Assembly: GCF_006716315.1 (NCBI RefSeq)
Contig: NZ_VFOV01000001.1
Location: 3,178,501 to 3,242,500 of the forward strand
DNA length: 64,000 nucleotides
Direction: 5' to 3'
From: Nocardioides albertanoniae
Lineage (GTDB): Bacteria > Actinomycetota > Actinomycetes > Propionibacteriales > Nocardioidaceae
The stretch's first letter is position 1, and each line of letters starts with the position of its first letter. Positions 29,874 through 38,398 of this stretch are shown piece after piece. Both the position numbers and the translations under genes were made by a program. The notes below the pieces were generated by a model, which was not told where the DNA came from, searched no databases, and worked only from the letters and a program-made list of their open reading frames with translations.

Positions 29874-31301
29874 ATGCGTCGTGCGGCAACAGGCACCATC
29901 GCCATGCTCTTCGTCTTCTCCCTGACCGCGGCAGCCCCGGCGGTCAACGCGGAGGAGGGCACCCAGATGCGCGACGTGATGCTCGTCGGCAACAACTGGG
30001 ACGGCACGGCGTCGATCGTCGACGCCCGCTCCCTGGAGGTGCTGCGCAAGGGCATCGACCTGGTGCCCGACAAGGAGGAGGAGCTCGCCGAGATCCGCAA
30101 GGATCCCGAGCGCCTCGCGATGTACTACCTCGTGCGCTACGGCCCCGGCGAGGGCAACGACCAGCTCGTCGACGACATGTTCACGACCAGCGACGGCAAG
30201 CTGCTGGCGGTCTCCCGGCCCAGCCTCGCCGACGTGGTCTGGATCGACATCGAGAAGGCGCTCGCGGGCTCGCCCGACCCGGTCGTGGTCGAGCAGCAGA
30301 TGGACGGGCATCGCACCGACCACATGGGCCTCTCCCCCGACGGCACCAAGCTGCTGGTCTCCGACTCGACCTCGCGCGCGGTGCACGAATACTGGATGGG
30401 TGGAGCGGATGACCCGCGCACCGGCGAGCGGCTGCGTACGTTCGAGTCCGGGGAGACACCGCACGAGAACAACTACTCCGAGGACGGCTCCAAGATCTTC
30501 CACGCCTCCATCGGCCGGGTCTACCTGCCCGGCGACCAGAAGGAGATCTCCCTCGACTCGCTGCCGCTGATCAACCTCGACCAGCTCGGGCTCGGCACGA
30601 TCCCGGGCACCGATCTGCTGCCGCCGATCAAGATCGGCCCGGTCCACGACGCGATCAAGGGCGACCGCTGGTTCGAGATCGTCGACGAGTCCTCCTTCGA
30701 GATCTCCCAGCGCTGGGAGATGGGCAAGGAGCTCGAGGAGGCCGGCTACGACTCGATCTCCTCGGCCGTACGTCCGATGGCGGTCGCGCCCGGCGAGCGA
30801 TTCATCTACTTCCAGATGTCTTTCCTGCACGGGATCGTCGAGTTCGACACCCAGGCGGCCGACATCGACGGGAAGGTCGGCTACTCCACCGGCTCCGTCG
30901 ACGAGCCCCGCACCGGCGCCGTCACCCGGGTCATCCCGCTGCCGAAGCGCACCAAGCTGCCGCGCGAGCTCTACGTCAACGACTCCGCCCACCACGGCCT
31001 CTCGATCGACGCCGAGGGCAAGGCGCTGTGCGCGGCCGGCACGATGGACGACTACGTCGCGATGGTCGACCGTTCGACCGGCGACCACACGACCCTCGAC
31101 GAGGAGACCACGGGCCACTACTACGGCAAGCCCTACTGGACCACCGAAGGCCTCGGCAACACCTGCTGGGCATCGCTGTCCGACGCCGACGCGGTCGCGG
31201 TCATCGACTTCCGCACCGGTGAAGAGCTCGCCTACCTCGACGTCGGCAACCACCCCCAGCGCGTACGCCCCGGGCAGATCCCGAGCTCGCTGCTGAGCTG
31301 A
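29874..31301 (+). CDS. Secreted beta-propeller-like (YncE/YVTN-type) protein
   Basis: A 475-residue protein with a Sec signal peptide (AMLFVFSLTAAAPAVNA, then EEG). The mature part has repeated strand-turn units typical of propellers: VGNNWDGTASIVDARSLEVL, MGLSPDGTKLLVSDSTSRAV, YVAMVDRSTGDHT and AVAVIDFRTGEELAYLDVGNHPQRV. The HxGLS/HHGLS-like spacing recurs. No catalytic residues can be assigned. A good AGGAGGT precedes the ATG and a hairpin follows the stop. It stands alone on the plus strand between two minus-strand units. Confidence 0.8.
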   Translation: MRRAATGTIAMLFVFSLTAAAPAVNAEEGTQMRDVMLVGNNWDGTASIVDARSLEVLRKGIDLVPDKEEELAEIRKDPERLAMYYLVRYGPGEGNDQLVDDMFTTSDGKLLAVSRPSLADVVWIDIEKALAGSPDPVVVEQQMDGHRTDHMGLSPDGTKLLVSDSTSRAVHEYWMGGADDPRTGERLRTFESGETPHENNYSEDGSKIFHASIGRVYLPGDQKEISLDSLPLINLDQLGLGTIPGTDLLPPIKIGPVHDAIKGDRWFEIVDESSFEISQRWEMGKELEEAGYDSISSAVRPMAVAPGERFIYFQMSFLHGIVEFDTQAADIDGKVGYSTGSVDEPRTGAVTRVIPLPKRTKLPRELYVNDSAHHGLSIDAEGKALCAAGTMDDYVAMVDRSTGDHTTLDEETTGHYYGKPYWTTEGLGNTCWASLSDADAVAVIDFRTGEELAYLDVGNHPQRVRPGQIPSSLLS

Positions 31302-31309
31302 CCACCGAC

Positions 31310-31339
31310 GCGCCGGCCCTCGCGGGTGGGGGCCGGCGC
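31310..31339 (+). terminator. Hairpin terminator after the secreted propeller gene
   Basis: Ten-bp arms GCGCCGGCCC and GGGCCGGCGC around a 10-nt loop, 8 bp after the stop. The remaining sequence up to 31533 holds only a weak direct repeat (CGGTGGCCTAYCG twice) and no gene I can support. Confidence 0.75.
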
Positions 31340-31533
31340 GGCCCGGTGCGTCGGTGGCCTACCGGCGTTCTCGGCGGGCTGTGCAGTAGCGCCGGCGGCG
31401 ACCCGGGTGTGCTATAGCGCGGTGGCCTATCGATGGCGGATGGCCAGAATCCCGCCGTGGCGAGATTCGGCGAGGCCGCAGCCCTCGGGCATGCCGGATC
31501 TTCCCGCCATGGCGGGAAAAGCCCTACCTCAGG

Positions 31534-32295
31534 TCAGCGAACCGGCGCGCCGGCGCCGGAGAGGGCCTGCTTGGCCTCGCCGATGCGCACCTTCCCGAAG
31601 TGGAAGATGGTCGCTGCCAGGACGGCGTCGGCGCCGGCCTCCACCGCGGGCGGGAAGTGCTCGGCGCTGCCGGCGCCACCGGAGGCGATGACCGGCACGG
31701 TCACCTCGCTGCGTACAGCCTTGATCAGGTCGATGTCGAAGCCGTCCTCGGTGCCGTCGGCGTCCATCGCGTTGAGCAGGATCTCCCCGGCACCGAGCTC
31801 GACGGCCTTCGCAGCCCACTCGATCGCATCCAACCCCGCCGACTTGCGGCCGCCGTGGGTCGTGACCTCGAAACCGGAGTCGGTGCCCGGCGCCCGGCGG
31901 GCGTCGACGGAGAGCACGAGCACCTGGTTGCCGAACCGGTCGGCGATCTCGGCGATCAGCTCAGGACGGTCGATCGCGGCAGTGTTGACCGCGATCTTGT
32001 CGGCGCCGGCCCGCAGCATCCGGTCGACGTCGTCGACGCTGCGGATCCCACCACCGACCGTGAGCGGGATGAAGACCTGCTCCGCGGTGCGTGTGACGAT
32101 CTCCAACGTGGTCGCGCGCCCCTCGTGGGAGGCGGAGATGTCGAGGAAGGTGAGCTCGTCGGCGCCTTCCTTGTCGTAGGTCGCGGCCAGCTCCACCGGG
32201 TCACCGGCGTCGCGCAGCTCCTTGAAGTTGATCCCCTTCACGACCCGACCGGCGTCGACGTCGAGGCAGGGGATGACGCGTACGGCCAACGTCAT
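31534..32295 (-). CDS. hisF: Imidazole glycerol phosphate synthase, cyclase subunit
   Basis: Works with HisH (35903) to make imidazole glycerol phosphate and AICAR. The TIM barrel shows the catalytic Asp in [15 protein letters not shown], the second Asp region [17 protein letters not shown] and the phosphate loop [16 protein letters not shown] at 32295 overlaps the hisA stop by 4 nt, which selects this start over the longer open frame. Residues 1-253 match family length. Confidence 0.97.
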   Translation of the reverse strand: MTLAVRVIPCLDVDAGRVVKGINFKELRDAGDPVELAATYDKEGADELTFLDISASHEGRATTLEIVTRTAEQVFIPLTVGGGIRSVDDVDRMLRAGADKIAVNTAAIDRPELIAEIADRFGNQVLVLSVDARRAPGTDSGFEVTTHGGRKSAGLDAIEWAAKAVELGAGEILLNAMDADGTEDGFDIDLIKAVRSEVTVPVIASGGAGSAEHFPPAVEAGADAVLAATIFHFGKVRIGEAKQALSGAGAPVR

Positions 32296-33041
32296 GACTG
32301 GTCTCCGCGCGGCCGGCCGAGGGTCAGGTCGAGCGCGTCGGCGAGGTCGAGGGAGCCGGTGTAGAGCGCCGTGCCGGCGATCGCGCCCTCCACGCCGATC
32401 TCGACCAGGCCCATCAGCGCCTCGATGTCGTCGATCGTGGTCACTCCCCCGCTGGCCACGACCGGCCGGTCGGTGGCCTCGCAGACCGCGCGCAGCAGGT
32501 CGAGGTTGGGGCCCTGGAGCATCCCGTCCTTGTTGACGTCGGTGACGACGTAGCGCGCGCAGCCCTCCGAGTCGAGACGGGCGAGCGTCTCGTAGAGGTC
32601 GCCGCCCTCCTGGGTCCAGCCGCGGGCCGCGAGGGTGCGGCCGCGTACGTCGAGGCCGACGGCGACCCGGTCGCCGTAGGTCGCGATCGCGCGGCGGGTC
32701 CACTCGGGATTCTCCAGCGCGGCGGTGCCGATGTTGACGCGGCGGCAGCCCGTCGCCATCGCGGCCTCGAGCGACTCGTCGTCGCGGATCCCGCCGCTCA
32801 TCTCGACCTTGAGGTCGAGCTTGCCGACGATCCCGGCCAACGTCTCGCGGTTGTTGCCGTGCCCGAACGCGGCATCGAGGTCGACCAGATGGATCCACTC
32901 GGCCCCGGTCTCCTGCCACCGCAGCGCAGCCTCGACGGGGTCGCCGAACCGCTTCTCCGACCCGTCGACGCCTTGCACAAGCTGGACAGCCTGCCCGCCC
33001 TTCACATCGACGGCCGGCAGGAGCTCGAGGTAATCACCCAT
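32292..33041 (-). CDS. priA: HisA/PriA phosphoribosyl isomerase (probably bifunctional HisA-TrpF)
   Basis: Beta-alpha barrel isomerase of ProFAR in histidine synthesis. Motifs are [18 protein letters not shown] (catalytic Asp), [32 protein letters not shown] (second Asp) and [12 protein letters not shown]. In most actinobacteria this enzyme (PriA) also performs the TrpF reaction. The trp locus here has no trpF, which supports that role, but dual activity is inferred and not seen. Confidence 0.95.
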   Translation of the reverse strand: MGDYLELLPAVDVKGGQAVQLVQGVDGSEKRFGDPVEAALRWQETGAEWIHLVDLDAAFGHGNNRETLAGIVGKLDLKVEMSGGIRDDESLEAAMATGCRRVNIGTAALENPEWTRRAIATYGDRVAVGLDVRGRTLAARGWTQEGGDLYETLARLDSEGCARYVVTDVNKDGMLQGPNLDLLRAVCEATDRPVVASGGVTTIDDIEALMGLVEIGVEGAIAGTALYTGSLDLADALDLTLGRPRGDQS

Positions 33042-33108
33042 GGGGAAGATCCTATGGTCCGTACACCGCCACGGCCGACCCGCCGTCCGGGTGCGAGACG
33101 GTTCACGC

Positions 33109-33828
33109 TCAGCGAGGCGCCAGCAGCACGAACTCGTAGGCGTCCGGGTCCTTCAGCCTCGCCCAGCGCCCGTCCTCGTACGTCTCCTCGACTAGCGTCG
33201 CTCCGAGACCGACGAGGCGACGGATCTCGGCGACGGGGCCGGTGTCCTCGGCCGCGACCAGATCGAAGCGGAACCGGTCCCGTGGACCGCGCGGCGCCGA
33301 CGGCGGCCCGCCCCAGGCGACCTTGGCGCTGCGCGAAGGGGTCGTGATCGCGGTCTCGCCGTCCTCGTCCCAGACCAGCGGCCAGCCGAGCGCCTCGCTC
33401 CAGAACACCCCGGTCTCCCGCGACCCGTCCGCGGCGACCTCGCCGAGGAAGTCGGTGCCCGCCAGCCAGTTGTTGCCCGCCTCGATCACGCACAGCTCGT
33501 TGCCCTCGGGGTCGGCGAGCACGATGTGGTTCTCCTCCGGGAGCTGGCCCACGTCGAGGTGGGTGGCACCGAGCCCGAGCAGCCGGTCGACGGTGCGCTG
33601 CTGATCCTCCGGCCGGCTGCTCGTCAGATGCAGATGATGCGGGTTCTCCAGCGTCTTCGGCGCCTGCGTCGGCACGAACCGGATCCGCACGTCGTCGTCG
33701 GCGCGTGGCAGCAGAGCGATCTCCTCGCCGCGGGTCTCGGTCTCCCGGTCGAGCACGGCCGCCCAGAACTCCGCGACCCGCGCGGGGTCGTTGGCGTCGA
33801 TGCAGATCCCGAACCGTCGAGGTGTCAT
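33109..33828 (-). CDS. VOC/glyoxalase-family protein, two-domain
   Basis: About 239 residues in two glyoxalase-like halves ([19 protein letters not shown] and [19 protein letters not shown]). Each half starts with the strand-helix unit typical of VOC proteins, and each has a terminal NELCVIEAG- or [14 protein letters not shown] strand. Metal ligands are not obviously complete, so it may bind or sequester a small molecule rather than catalyse. ATG at 33828 starts at the first conserved strand. It is part of an accessory cluster between hisA and hisH. Confidence 0.8.
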   Translation of the reverse strand: MTPRRFGICIDANDPARVAEFWAAVLDRETETRGEEIALLPRADDDVRIRFVPTQAPKTLENPHHLHLTSSRPEDQQRTVDRLLGLGATHLDVGQLPEENHIVLADPEGNELCVIEAGNNWLAGTDFLGEVAADGSRETGVFWSEALGWPLVWDEDGETAITTPSRSAKVAWGGPPSAPRGPRDRFRFDLVAAEDTGPVAEIRRLVGLGATLVEETYEDGRWARLKDPDAYEFVLLAPR

Positions 33829-33906
33829 GACACGCAACGTAGGTCGCCCGGGCGAGGCCCGCAATCGGATTCAGACCGGCCGCACCGGCCCGTTCGCCAC
33901 GACCGG

Positions 33907-34371
33907 TCAGCTCGCGGGGCGCGCGGTCTGAGCCACCAGGTTGGCGAGCCCCTTCTCCATGTCGGGCCCCAGCGCCTTCTCCATCGGGTAGACCTTGGCC
34001 ATCAACGCCACCAGGCCGCTCACGGTGCCGGTCTGGATCCAGCTGAGCCGGGTGCCGTCGTCGACGGGCGTCAGGTCGAAGATGACCGCGCTGCGACTCT
34101 TGAACGGCTTGAGGAACTGCAACGCGACCTCGATGTGCTCGGGCGTCGACACGGTGACCTCCATCGTGCCCTCCCCCGCCCGCTTGTTGCCCGACCACTC
34201 ATAGCGCGCGCCGACGCCCGAGTCGGGACCCGAGTAGGTGCGCGACATGTGCGGATCGAGCCCCTCCCACGGCGACCAGGCCGGCCACTCGCGAAAGTCG
34301 TCGAGCAGCCCATGAGCCCGCTCGAGGTCGCACGGCAGCACCGCGGACCTCGAAACCTCGTAAGCGGTCAT
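33907..34371 (-). CDS. SRPBCC-family (polyketide cyclase/START-like) protein
   Basis: A 154-residue protein of the hydrophobic-pocket SRPBCC fold. It begins with YEVSRSAVLPCDLERAHGLL, then WPAWSPWEGLDPHM (the usual Trp-Pro-W-Trp turn), GVGARYEWSGNKRAGEGTME and a long C-terminal helix MEKGLANLVAQ. Such proteins bind lipids or small hydrophobic ligands; the ligand is unknown here. It starts 1 bp after the isochorismatase-family stop, in the same operon. Confidence 0.83.
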   Translation of the reverse strand: MTAYEVSRSAVLPCDLERAHGLLDDFREWPAWSPWEGLDPHMSRTYSGPDSGVGARYEWSGNKRAGEGTMEVTVSTPEHIEVALQFLKPFKSRSAVIFDLTPVDDGTRLSWIQTGTVSGLVALMAKVYPMEKALGPDMEKGLANLVAQTARPAS

Positions 34372-34372
34372 G

Positions 34373-35050
34373 TCATGACACTACGCCCGTGCCGAGGAGC
34401 TCGAGCACGTCCTCGGTGCTGCGTACGTCTGCGAAGGTGCGGTAGATCGTCGTCAGCGTCGCGATGTGGGAGTCGTCGTCGCGACCCGCGGTGGCGTCGG
34501 CGACCAGGACGGTGCGGTATCCCAGCGTGGCCGCGTCGCGCGCCGTGCCGGCGACGCAGACCTCGGTGAGCGTGCCGGTGACGATGACGTTGTCGATGTC
34601 GCGCTCCCGAAGTTGGTCGTGCAGCGTCGAGCTGCCCGGAAACAGGGCGCTGGTCGCGGTCTTCTCGACGAGCATGTCACCCTCGCGCGCCTCGAGACCC
34701 GGCCCGAGCCGACCCGCGACCGGCCCAGCCCCGCCACTGCCTCGGAACAGCTCAGCCACCTCCTCCCCGAGGAACTCCCGTGCCCACGCCCTCGGGCCCG
34801 GGTCACCCGGCACGATCCACGCGACCACCCCGCCGGTCTCCCGGAGCGCCTCGGCGAGGAGACGTACGTTCGGGGTGATCGCGTAGCAGGTCGCGTTCGC
34901 CTCGTAGAAGAACGGCACGAGATCGACGGCGAGCAGTGCCGTCCGGGTCGGGTCGAGGCTCTCGTAGGCATGCCGCCTGCCCCGCCGGGCCTCGTGCCGG
35001 GCATACTCCCGCTCGGGGATCTCCCACCTGTGCACCCTCGGCTCCGGCAC
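34373..35050 (-). CDS. Isochorismatase-family cysteine hydrolase
   Basis: A 225-residue hydrolase with the family's catalytic triad in place: Asp in TALLAVDLVPFF, Lys in MLVEKTATSALF and the nucleophile Cys in GTLTEVCVAGTARDA. The cis-peptide-forming segment before the Cys (VIVTGT) is typical. Related enzymes are nicotinamidases, isochorismatases and carbamoylsarcosine hydrolases; the substrate cannot be told. An extra N-terminal segment of ~35 residues (HRWEIPEREYARHE) precedes the core. GTG at 35050 directly follows the broken DinB gene. Confidence 0.87.
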   Translation of the reverse strand: MPEPRVHRWEIPEREYARHEARRGRRHAYESLDPTRTALLAVDLVPFFYEANATCYAITPNVRLLAEALRETGGVVAWIVPGDPGPRAWAREFLGEEVAELFRGSGGAGPVAGRLGPGLEAREGDMLVEKTATSALFPGSSTLHDQLRERDIDNVIVTGTLTEVCVAGTARDAATLGYRTVLVADATAGRDDDSHIATLTTIYRTFADVRSTEDVLELLGTGVVS

Positions 35051-35550
35051 TCAGGCGTCCTCACGGTTGACGCCGACGGAGCCATCGATGCTCTCGCGCA
35101 GGATGTCGGCATGGCCGGCGTGACGCGTCGCGTCACAGAGGCGGGCGGCCATGACGTTGAGGAGCATCACCTTCTCGTCCCACCACGGTACGTAGCCGGG
35201 GGCGTCGATCGGGAGCGCCTCGATGGTCGCGTCGAGGTGGGCGGACGTGAGCCGATAGAGGTCGAGGATGTCGGCGCGCTCTCGTGCTCCGTGGGCCGGT
35301 GGGTGGCGGCCCACCAGTCGACGGTGTCCCACGGCGGGAGATCGATCGGCGGCGTACGGTCGAAGACCTCACCGAAGTAGCGCGCGTCGGAGAGGGCGTT
35401 GTGCTTCACCAGCCCGAGGAGGTTGGTGCCGGTCGGGGTCATCTGGCGGCGGACGTCGTCCTCGGTGAGGCCTTCCAGCTTCCACACCAACGCGTCGCGT
35501 ACGCCGCGCAACTTGTCGTGCAGGTGAGTCTTCGCGAAGTCGTCGATCAC
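35051..35550 (-). pseudogene. Frameshifted DinB/DUF664-family protein
   Basis: The N-terminal part (from 35550: FAKTHLHDKLRGVRDALVW, then LLGLVKHNALSDARYFGEVFDR) and the C-terminal part (RADILDLYRLTSAHLDA, then EKVMLLNVMAARLCDATRHAGHADILRE) together make one complete ~165-residue DinB-like four-helix protein. They lie in different frames. The break is near 35279-35283, where a CT dinucleotide appears duplicated (GAGAGCGC where GAGCGC would keep frame). The metal-site His residues are KHN and HAGH. Either the gene is inactivated or the read has an error. Confidence 0.82.
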
Positions 35551-35568
35551 GACGCCATCGTGCCGCGT

Positions 35569-35901
35569 TCAGCGGCGGAACAACAGCGTGTAGACCACCG
35601 GCGCGACGAGCACCGACGCGATGGCGGCGAAGACCACGGTGCCGACGTCCTCGGTGACCAGATAGACCAGCGCGTTGAGCAGGAGCAGCACGACCACCAG
35701 GATGCGTACGTTGCGCCGCCGGCGCTCCGCGAGCGCGCTCGCCGGTCGGGGCCGGCGAGCCCCGGTCCACCCGAAGAGCCGCTCACGCCGGGCCCGGCGG
35801 TCGGCGACCTTGGCTTCCTGCTCGGCTCGTCGCTCGGCGGCCACGGCAGCCGCACGCTCGCGTTCGGCGCGGGCCTTCGCGCGCGCACCGGTCTGGGCCA
35901 C
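35569..35901 (-). CDS. Small membrane protein with charged N-terminal coiled coil
   Basis: 110 residues. The first ~45 are Ala/Arg/Glu-rich and probably helical (AERERAAAVAAERRAEQEAK). After a short basic segment come two membrane helices, VRILVVVLLLLNALVYLV and TVVFAAIASVLVAPVVYTLLF. Similar small proteins occur next to hisH in actinobacteria, but I do not know a function. GTG start 1 bp after the hisH stop makes it part of the his operon. Confidence 0.8.
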   Translation of the reverse strand: MAQTGARAKARAERERAAAVAAERRAEQEAKVADRRARRERLFGWTGARRPRPASALAERRRRNVRILVVVLLLLNALVYLVTEDVGTVVFAAIASVLVAPVVYTLLFRR

Positions 35902-35902
35902 C

Positions 35903-36547
35903 TCAGGCGGCCTTGAGCGACTGCACCCAGTTGCGCAGCACCGCCGCGCCGGCGTCGCCGGACTTCTCCGGGTGGAACTGGGTCGCGGTCAGCGGCCCGT
36001 TCTCGACGGCCGCCACGAAGCGATCCTCGCCGTGCGACGCCCAGGTGACCAGCGGCGCGACGGTGCGGTCGTTGGTGACCAGGGTCCAGTCGCGCACGCC
36101 GTAGGAGTGCACGAAGTAGAACCGCTCCTTCTCCACGCCCGCGAACAGGGAGGTGCCCGACGGGACGTCGACCGTGTTCCAGCCCATGTGGGGCACGATC
36201 GGCGCCTGGATCCGCTCGACGACCCCCGGCCACTCGCCGCAGCCTTCGGTCTCGACACCGTGCTCGATGCCGGTCTCGAAGAGGATCTGCATGCCGACGC
36301 AGATGCCCATCACCGGGCGCCCGCCGGAGAGCCGCCGCGCGATGATGCGCTCGCCGCGGATCGCCCGCAGGCCCTTCATGCACGCCTCGAAGGCGCCGAC
36401 GCCGGGCACGAGCAGCCCGTCGGCCGCCATCGCGGCGTCCATGTCTCCGGTCAGCTCGACCGAGGCGCCGGCGCGCTCGACGGCACGGACCGCGGACCGG
36501 AGGTTGCCGGAGCCGTAGTCGAGGACGACCACCGAAGGTGCGTTCAC
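35903..36547 (-). CDS. hisH: Imidazole glycerol phosphate synthase, glutamine amidotransferase subunit
   Basis: Supplies ammonia from glutamine to HisF. The class I amidotransferase triad is visible: nucleophile Cys in [11 protein letters not shown], and His/Glu in [14 protein letters not shown]. The oxyanion region is [14 protein letters not shown] at 36547 has AAGGTGG just ahead and overlaps by 4 nt the stop of a short ORF that joins it to hisB. The longer open frame upstream runs through that short ORF and into hisB in another frame, and is not coding. Confidence 0.96.
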   Translation of the reverse strand: MNAPSVVVLDYGSGNLRSAVRAVERAGASVELTGDMDAAMAADGLLVPGVGAFEACMKGLRAIRGERIIARRLSGGRPVMGICVGMQILFETGIEHGVETEGCGEWPGVVERIQAPIVPHMGWNTVDVPSGTSLFAGVEKERFYFVHSYGVRDWTLVTNDRTVAPLVTWASHGEDRFVAAVENGPLTATQFHPEKSGDAGAAVLRNWVQSLKAA

Positions 36548-36630
36548 AGCGCCACCTTCGTAGCGCAAGCGCCAGAGTACGAACGCGGCGCTGTATTGAA
36601 ACGTTGGTTCACTCGCTGACGCTCGTTCAC
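36544..36630 (-). CDS. 28-codon micro-ORF linking hisB and hisH
   Basis: A GTG overlapping the hisB stop (GTGA) opens a 28-codon frame. It begins VNERQRVN, contains [11 protein letters not shown], and its TGA overlaps the hisH GTG start. It is thus stitched into the operon by 4-nt overlaps at both ends. A related sequence with the same layout precedes sepF (50617-50700), sharing ERQR at residues 3-6 and YS-x-ACAT near the end. DNA is also similar at both ends, so a dispersed element that happens to be open is the alternative to a real peptide. Confidence 0.45.
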   Translation of the reverse strand: MNERQRVNQRFNTAPRSYSGACATKVAL

Positions 36631-37247
36631 AGCGCACCCTTCGTCGACGGGATCCCGGTCTCGCGCGGGTCGTAGGCGACCGCGTCGCGGAAGGCTCGCG
36701 CAAACGCCTTGAACTGCGTCTCCACGATGTGGTGCGGCTCGCGGCCGGCGAGCACGTTGACGTGCAGGGTCAGGTGGGCGTGGTGGGCGATGGAGTCGAA
36801 GACGTGCTGGGTCAGCGAGCCGAGGTAGGGCACCCCGGAGCCGCCGAGGAGCACATAGGCCTGGCCCTCCGGCTCACCGGTGTGCACCGAGTAGGGCCGC
36901 CCCGAGACGTCGACGACGCAGCGTACGAGCGCCTCGTCGAGCGGCACGGTCGCGTCGCCGTAGCGGCGGATGCCCAACTTGTCGCCCAGCGCCTCGCGCA
37001 ACGCCTGGCCGAGCACGATCGCGGTGTCCTCGACGGTGTGGTGGGCGTCGATGTGCACGTCGCCCTCGGAGTGCACGGTCAGGTCGACCAGCGAGTGGCG
37101 CCCGAACGCGGTCAGCATGTGGTCGTAGAAGCCGACCCCGGTCGAGACGTCGACCCGTCCGGTGCCGTCGAGGTTCACCTCGACGACGACCTTCGACTCC
37201 GAGGTCTCCCGTTCGATCCGCGCGGTGCGTGCGGTGCGTGCGGTCAT
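36627..37247 (-). CDS. hisB: Imidazoleglycerol-phosphate dehydratase
   Basis: Sixth step of histidine synthesis. The two manganese-binding His motifs are [16 protein letters not shown] and [13 protein letters not shown], and the family start is [16 protein letters not shown]. It is the monofunctional form (206 residues) without a fused histidinol phosphatase. ATG at 37247 overlaps the hisC stop by 4 nt. The first codons are a 9-bp tandem repeat giving TARTARTAR, a possible spot for length change. Confidence 0.96.
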   Translation of the reverse strand: MTARTARTARIERETSESKVVVEVNLDGTGRVDVSTGVGFYDHMLTAFGRHSLVDLTVHSEGDVHIDAHHTVEDTAIVLGQALREALGDKLGIRRYGDATVPLDEALVRCVVDVSGRPYSVHTGEPEGQAYVLLGGSGVPYLGSLTQHVFDSIAHHAHLTLHVNVLAGREPHHIVETQFKAFARAFRDAVAYDPRETGIPSTKGAL

Positions 37248-38398
37248 GCTCGTGCTCCGTTCACATCGGTCAAAGCTTGCTTGAAAGCGTCCATCTCGCC
37301 CGGCGTGCCCACCGAGACCCGCAGCCAGCCTTCGGGCCCGGTCTCGCGGATCAGCACACCACGGTCGAGCAGCCCCTGCCAGACCGCGTGCCGGTCGGCG
37401 TAGCGCCCGAAGAGCACGAAGTTGGCGTCCGAGTCGGCCACCTCGAGGCCCTCGGCGCGCAGCCACTCGACGAGCGAGTCGCGCTCCTCACGGAGCGAGG
37501 CCACGTAACCCAGCAGCTCCGGCGCGTGCCGAAGCGCCGCGCTCGCTGCCGCCTGGGTCACCGCGGAGAGATGGTAAGGCAGGCGTACGACGCGGATCGC
37601 GTCGCAGATCGCCGGGTGGGCGGCCAGGTAGCCGAGCCGCAGCCCGGCGCCGGCGAACGCCTTCGACATCGTGCGGGTGACCACCAGGTTGCGGTGACGC
37701 TCGAGCAGCTCGAGCGCCGAGGGTACGCCGGTGCGCCGGAACTCGCCGTAGGCTTCGTCGACCACGACGATCCCGCCGTCGCCTACCGCCTCGCACAGCG
37801 CGGTGACCTCCTCCGGCGGCAGCGCGGTGCCGGTGGGGTTGTTGGGGCTCGGCAGGAGCACGACGTGGGGCCGGGTCTCCTCGACCAGCGCACGGGCCTT
37901 CTCGAGGTCGATCGCGAAGTCGCTCTCGCGATGTCCGACGACCCATTCGGTGTTGGTGTCGCGGGCGTACTCCGGATACATCGAGTAGGTCGGCGCGAAG
38001 CTGATCGCGGTGCGCCCCGGGCCACCGAAGGCCTGCAGCAGCTGCAGCATCACCTCGTTGGACCCGTTGGCGGCCCACACCTGCTCGGCCGAGATCTGCG
38101 CCTTCGGCACATCAGCGCGAAGGTACGCCGCCAGCCCGTCTCGCAGGTCGACGAACTCACGGTCGGGATAGCGGTTGAGCGTGCGCGCCGCTGCGCCCAC
38201 GCTCGTCGCGATGTCGGCGACCGTCTCCGCGGAGGGCTGGTAGGGGTTCTCGTTGACGTTGAGCTGGACCGGGACATCCAGCTGCGGTGCGCCGTAGGGC
38301 TCGATCCCGGCGAGCTCTTCCCGGATCGGCGGCCAGAGCTTTTCCGGGGTCCCCGCGGCGCCCGGAGCGGAGCGAGGACGTCGTGGGGTGGAGGTCAC
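37244..38398 (-). CDS. hisC: Histidinol-phosphate aminotransferase
   Basis: PLP enzyme of fold type I. The PLP Lys is in [15 protein letters not shown], the Asn/Asp cofactor contacts are in [10 protein letters not shown] and [10 protein letters not shown], and Arg at the C-terminus is in [14 protein letters not shown]. The N-terminal [11 protein letters not shown] is characteristic of HisC. GTG at 38398 overlaps the hisD stop by 4 nt. Full length at 384 residues. Confidence 0.96.
   Translation of the reverse strand: MTSTPRRPRSAPGAAGTPEKLWPPIREELAGIEPYGAPQLDVPVQLNVNENPYQPSAETVADIATSVGAAARTLNRYPDREFVDLRDGLAAYLRADVPKAQISAEQVWAANGSNEVMLQLLQAFGGPGRTAISFAPTYSMYPEYARDTNTEWVVGHRESDFAIDLEKARALVEETRPHVVLLPSPNNPTGTALPPEEVTALCEAVGDGGIVVVDEAYGEFRRTGVPSALELLERHRNLVVTRTMSKAFAGAGLRLGYLAAHPAICDAIRVVRLPYHLSAVTQAAASAALRHAPELLGYVASLREERDSLVEWLRAEGLEVADSDANFVLFGRYADRHAVWQGLLDRGVLIRETGPEGWLRVSVGTPGEMDAFKQALTDVNGARA

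Noticed and set aside
31340..31533. Possible gene or RNA after the propeller terminator
   Set aside because: Only a weak 13-bp direct repeat and no convincing start, frame or fold; left as non-coding.
32296..32919. Extension of the hisF frame far upstream
   Set aside because: It runs through hisA in another frame. The 4-nt overlap ATG at 32295 gives the normal HisF length.
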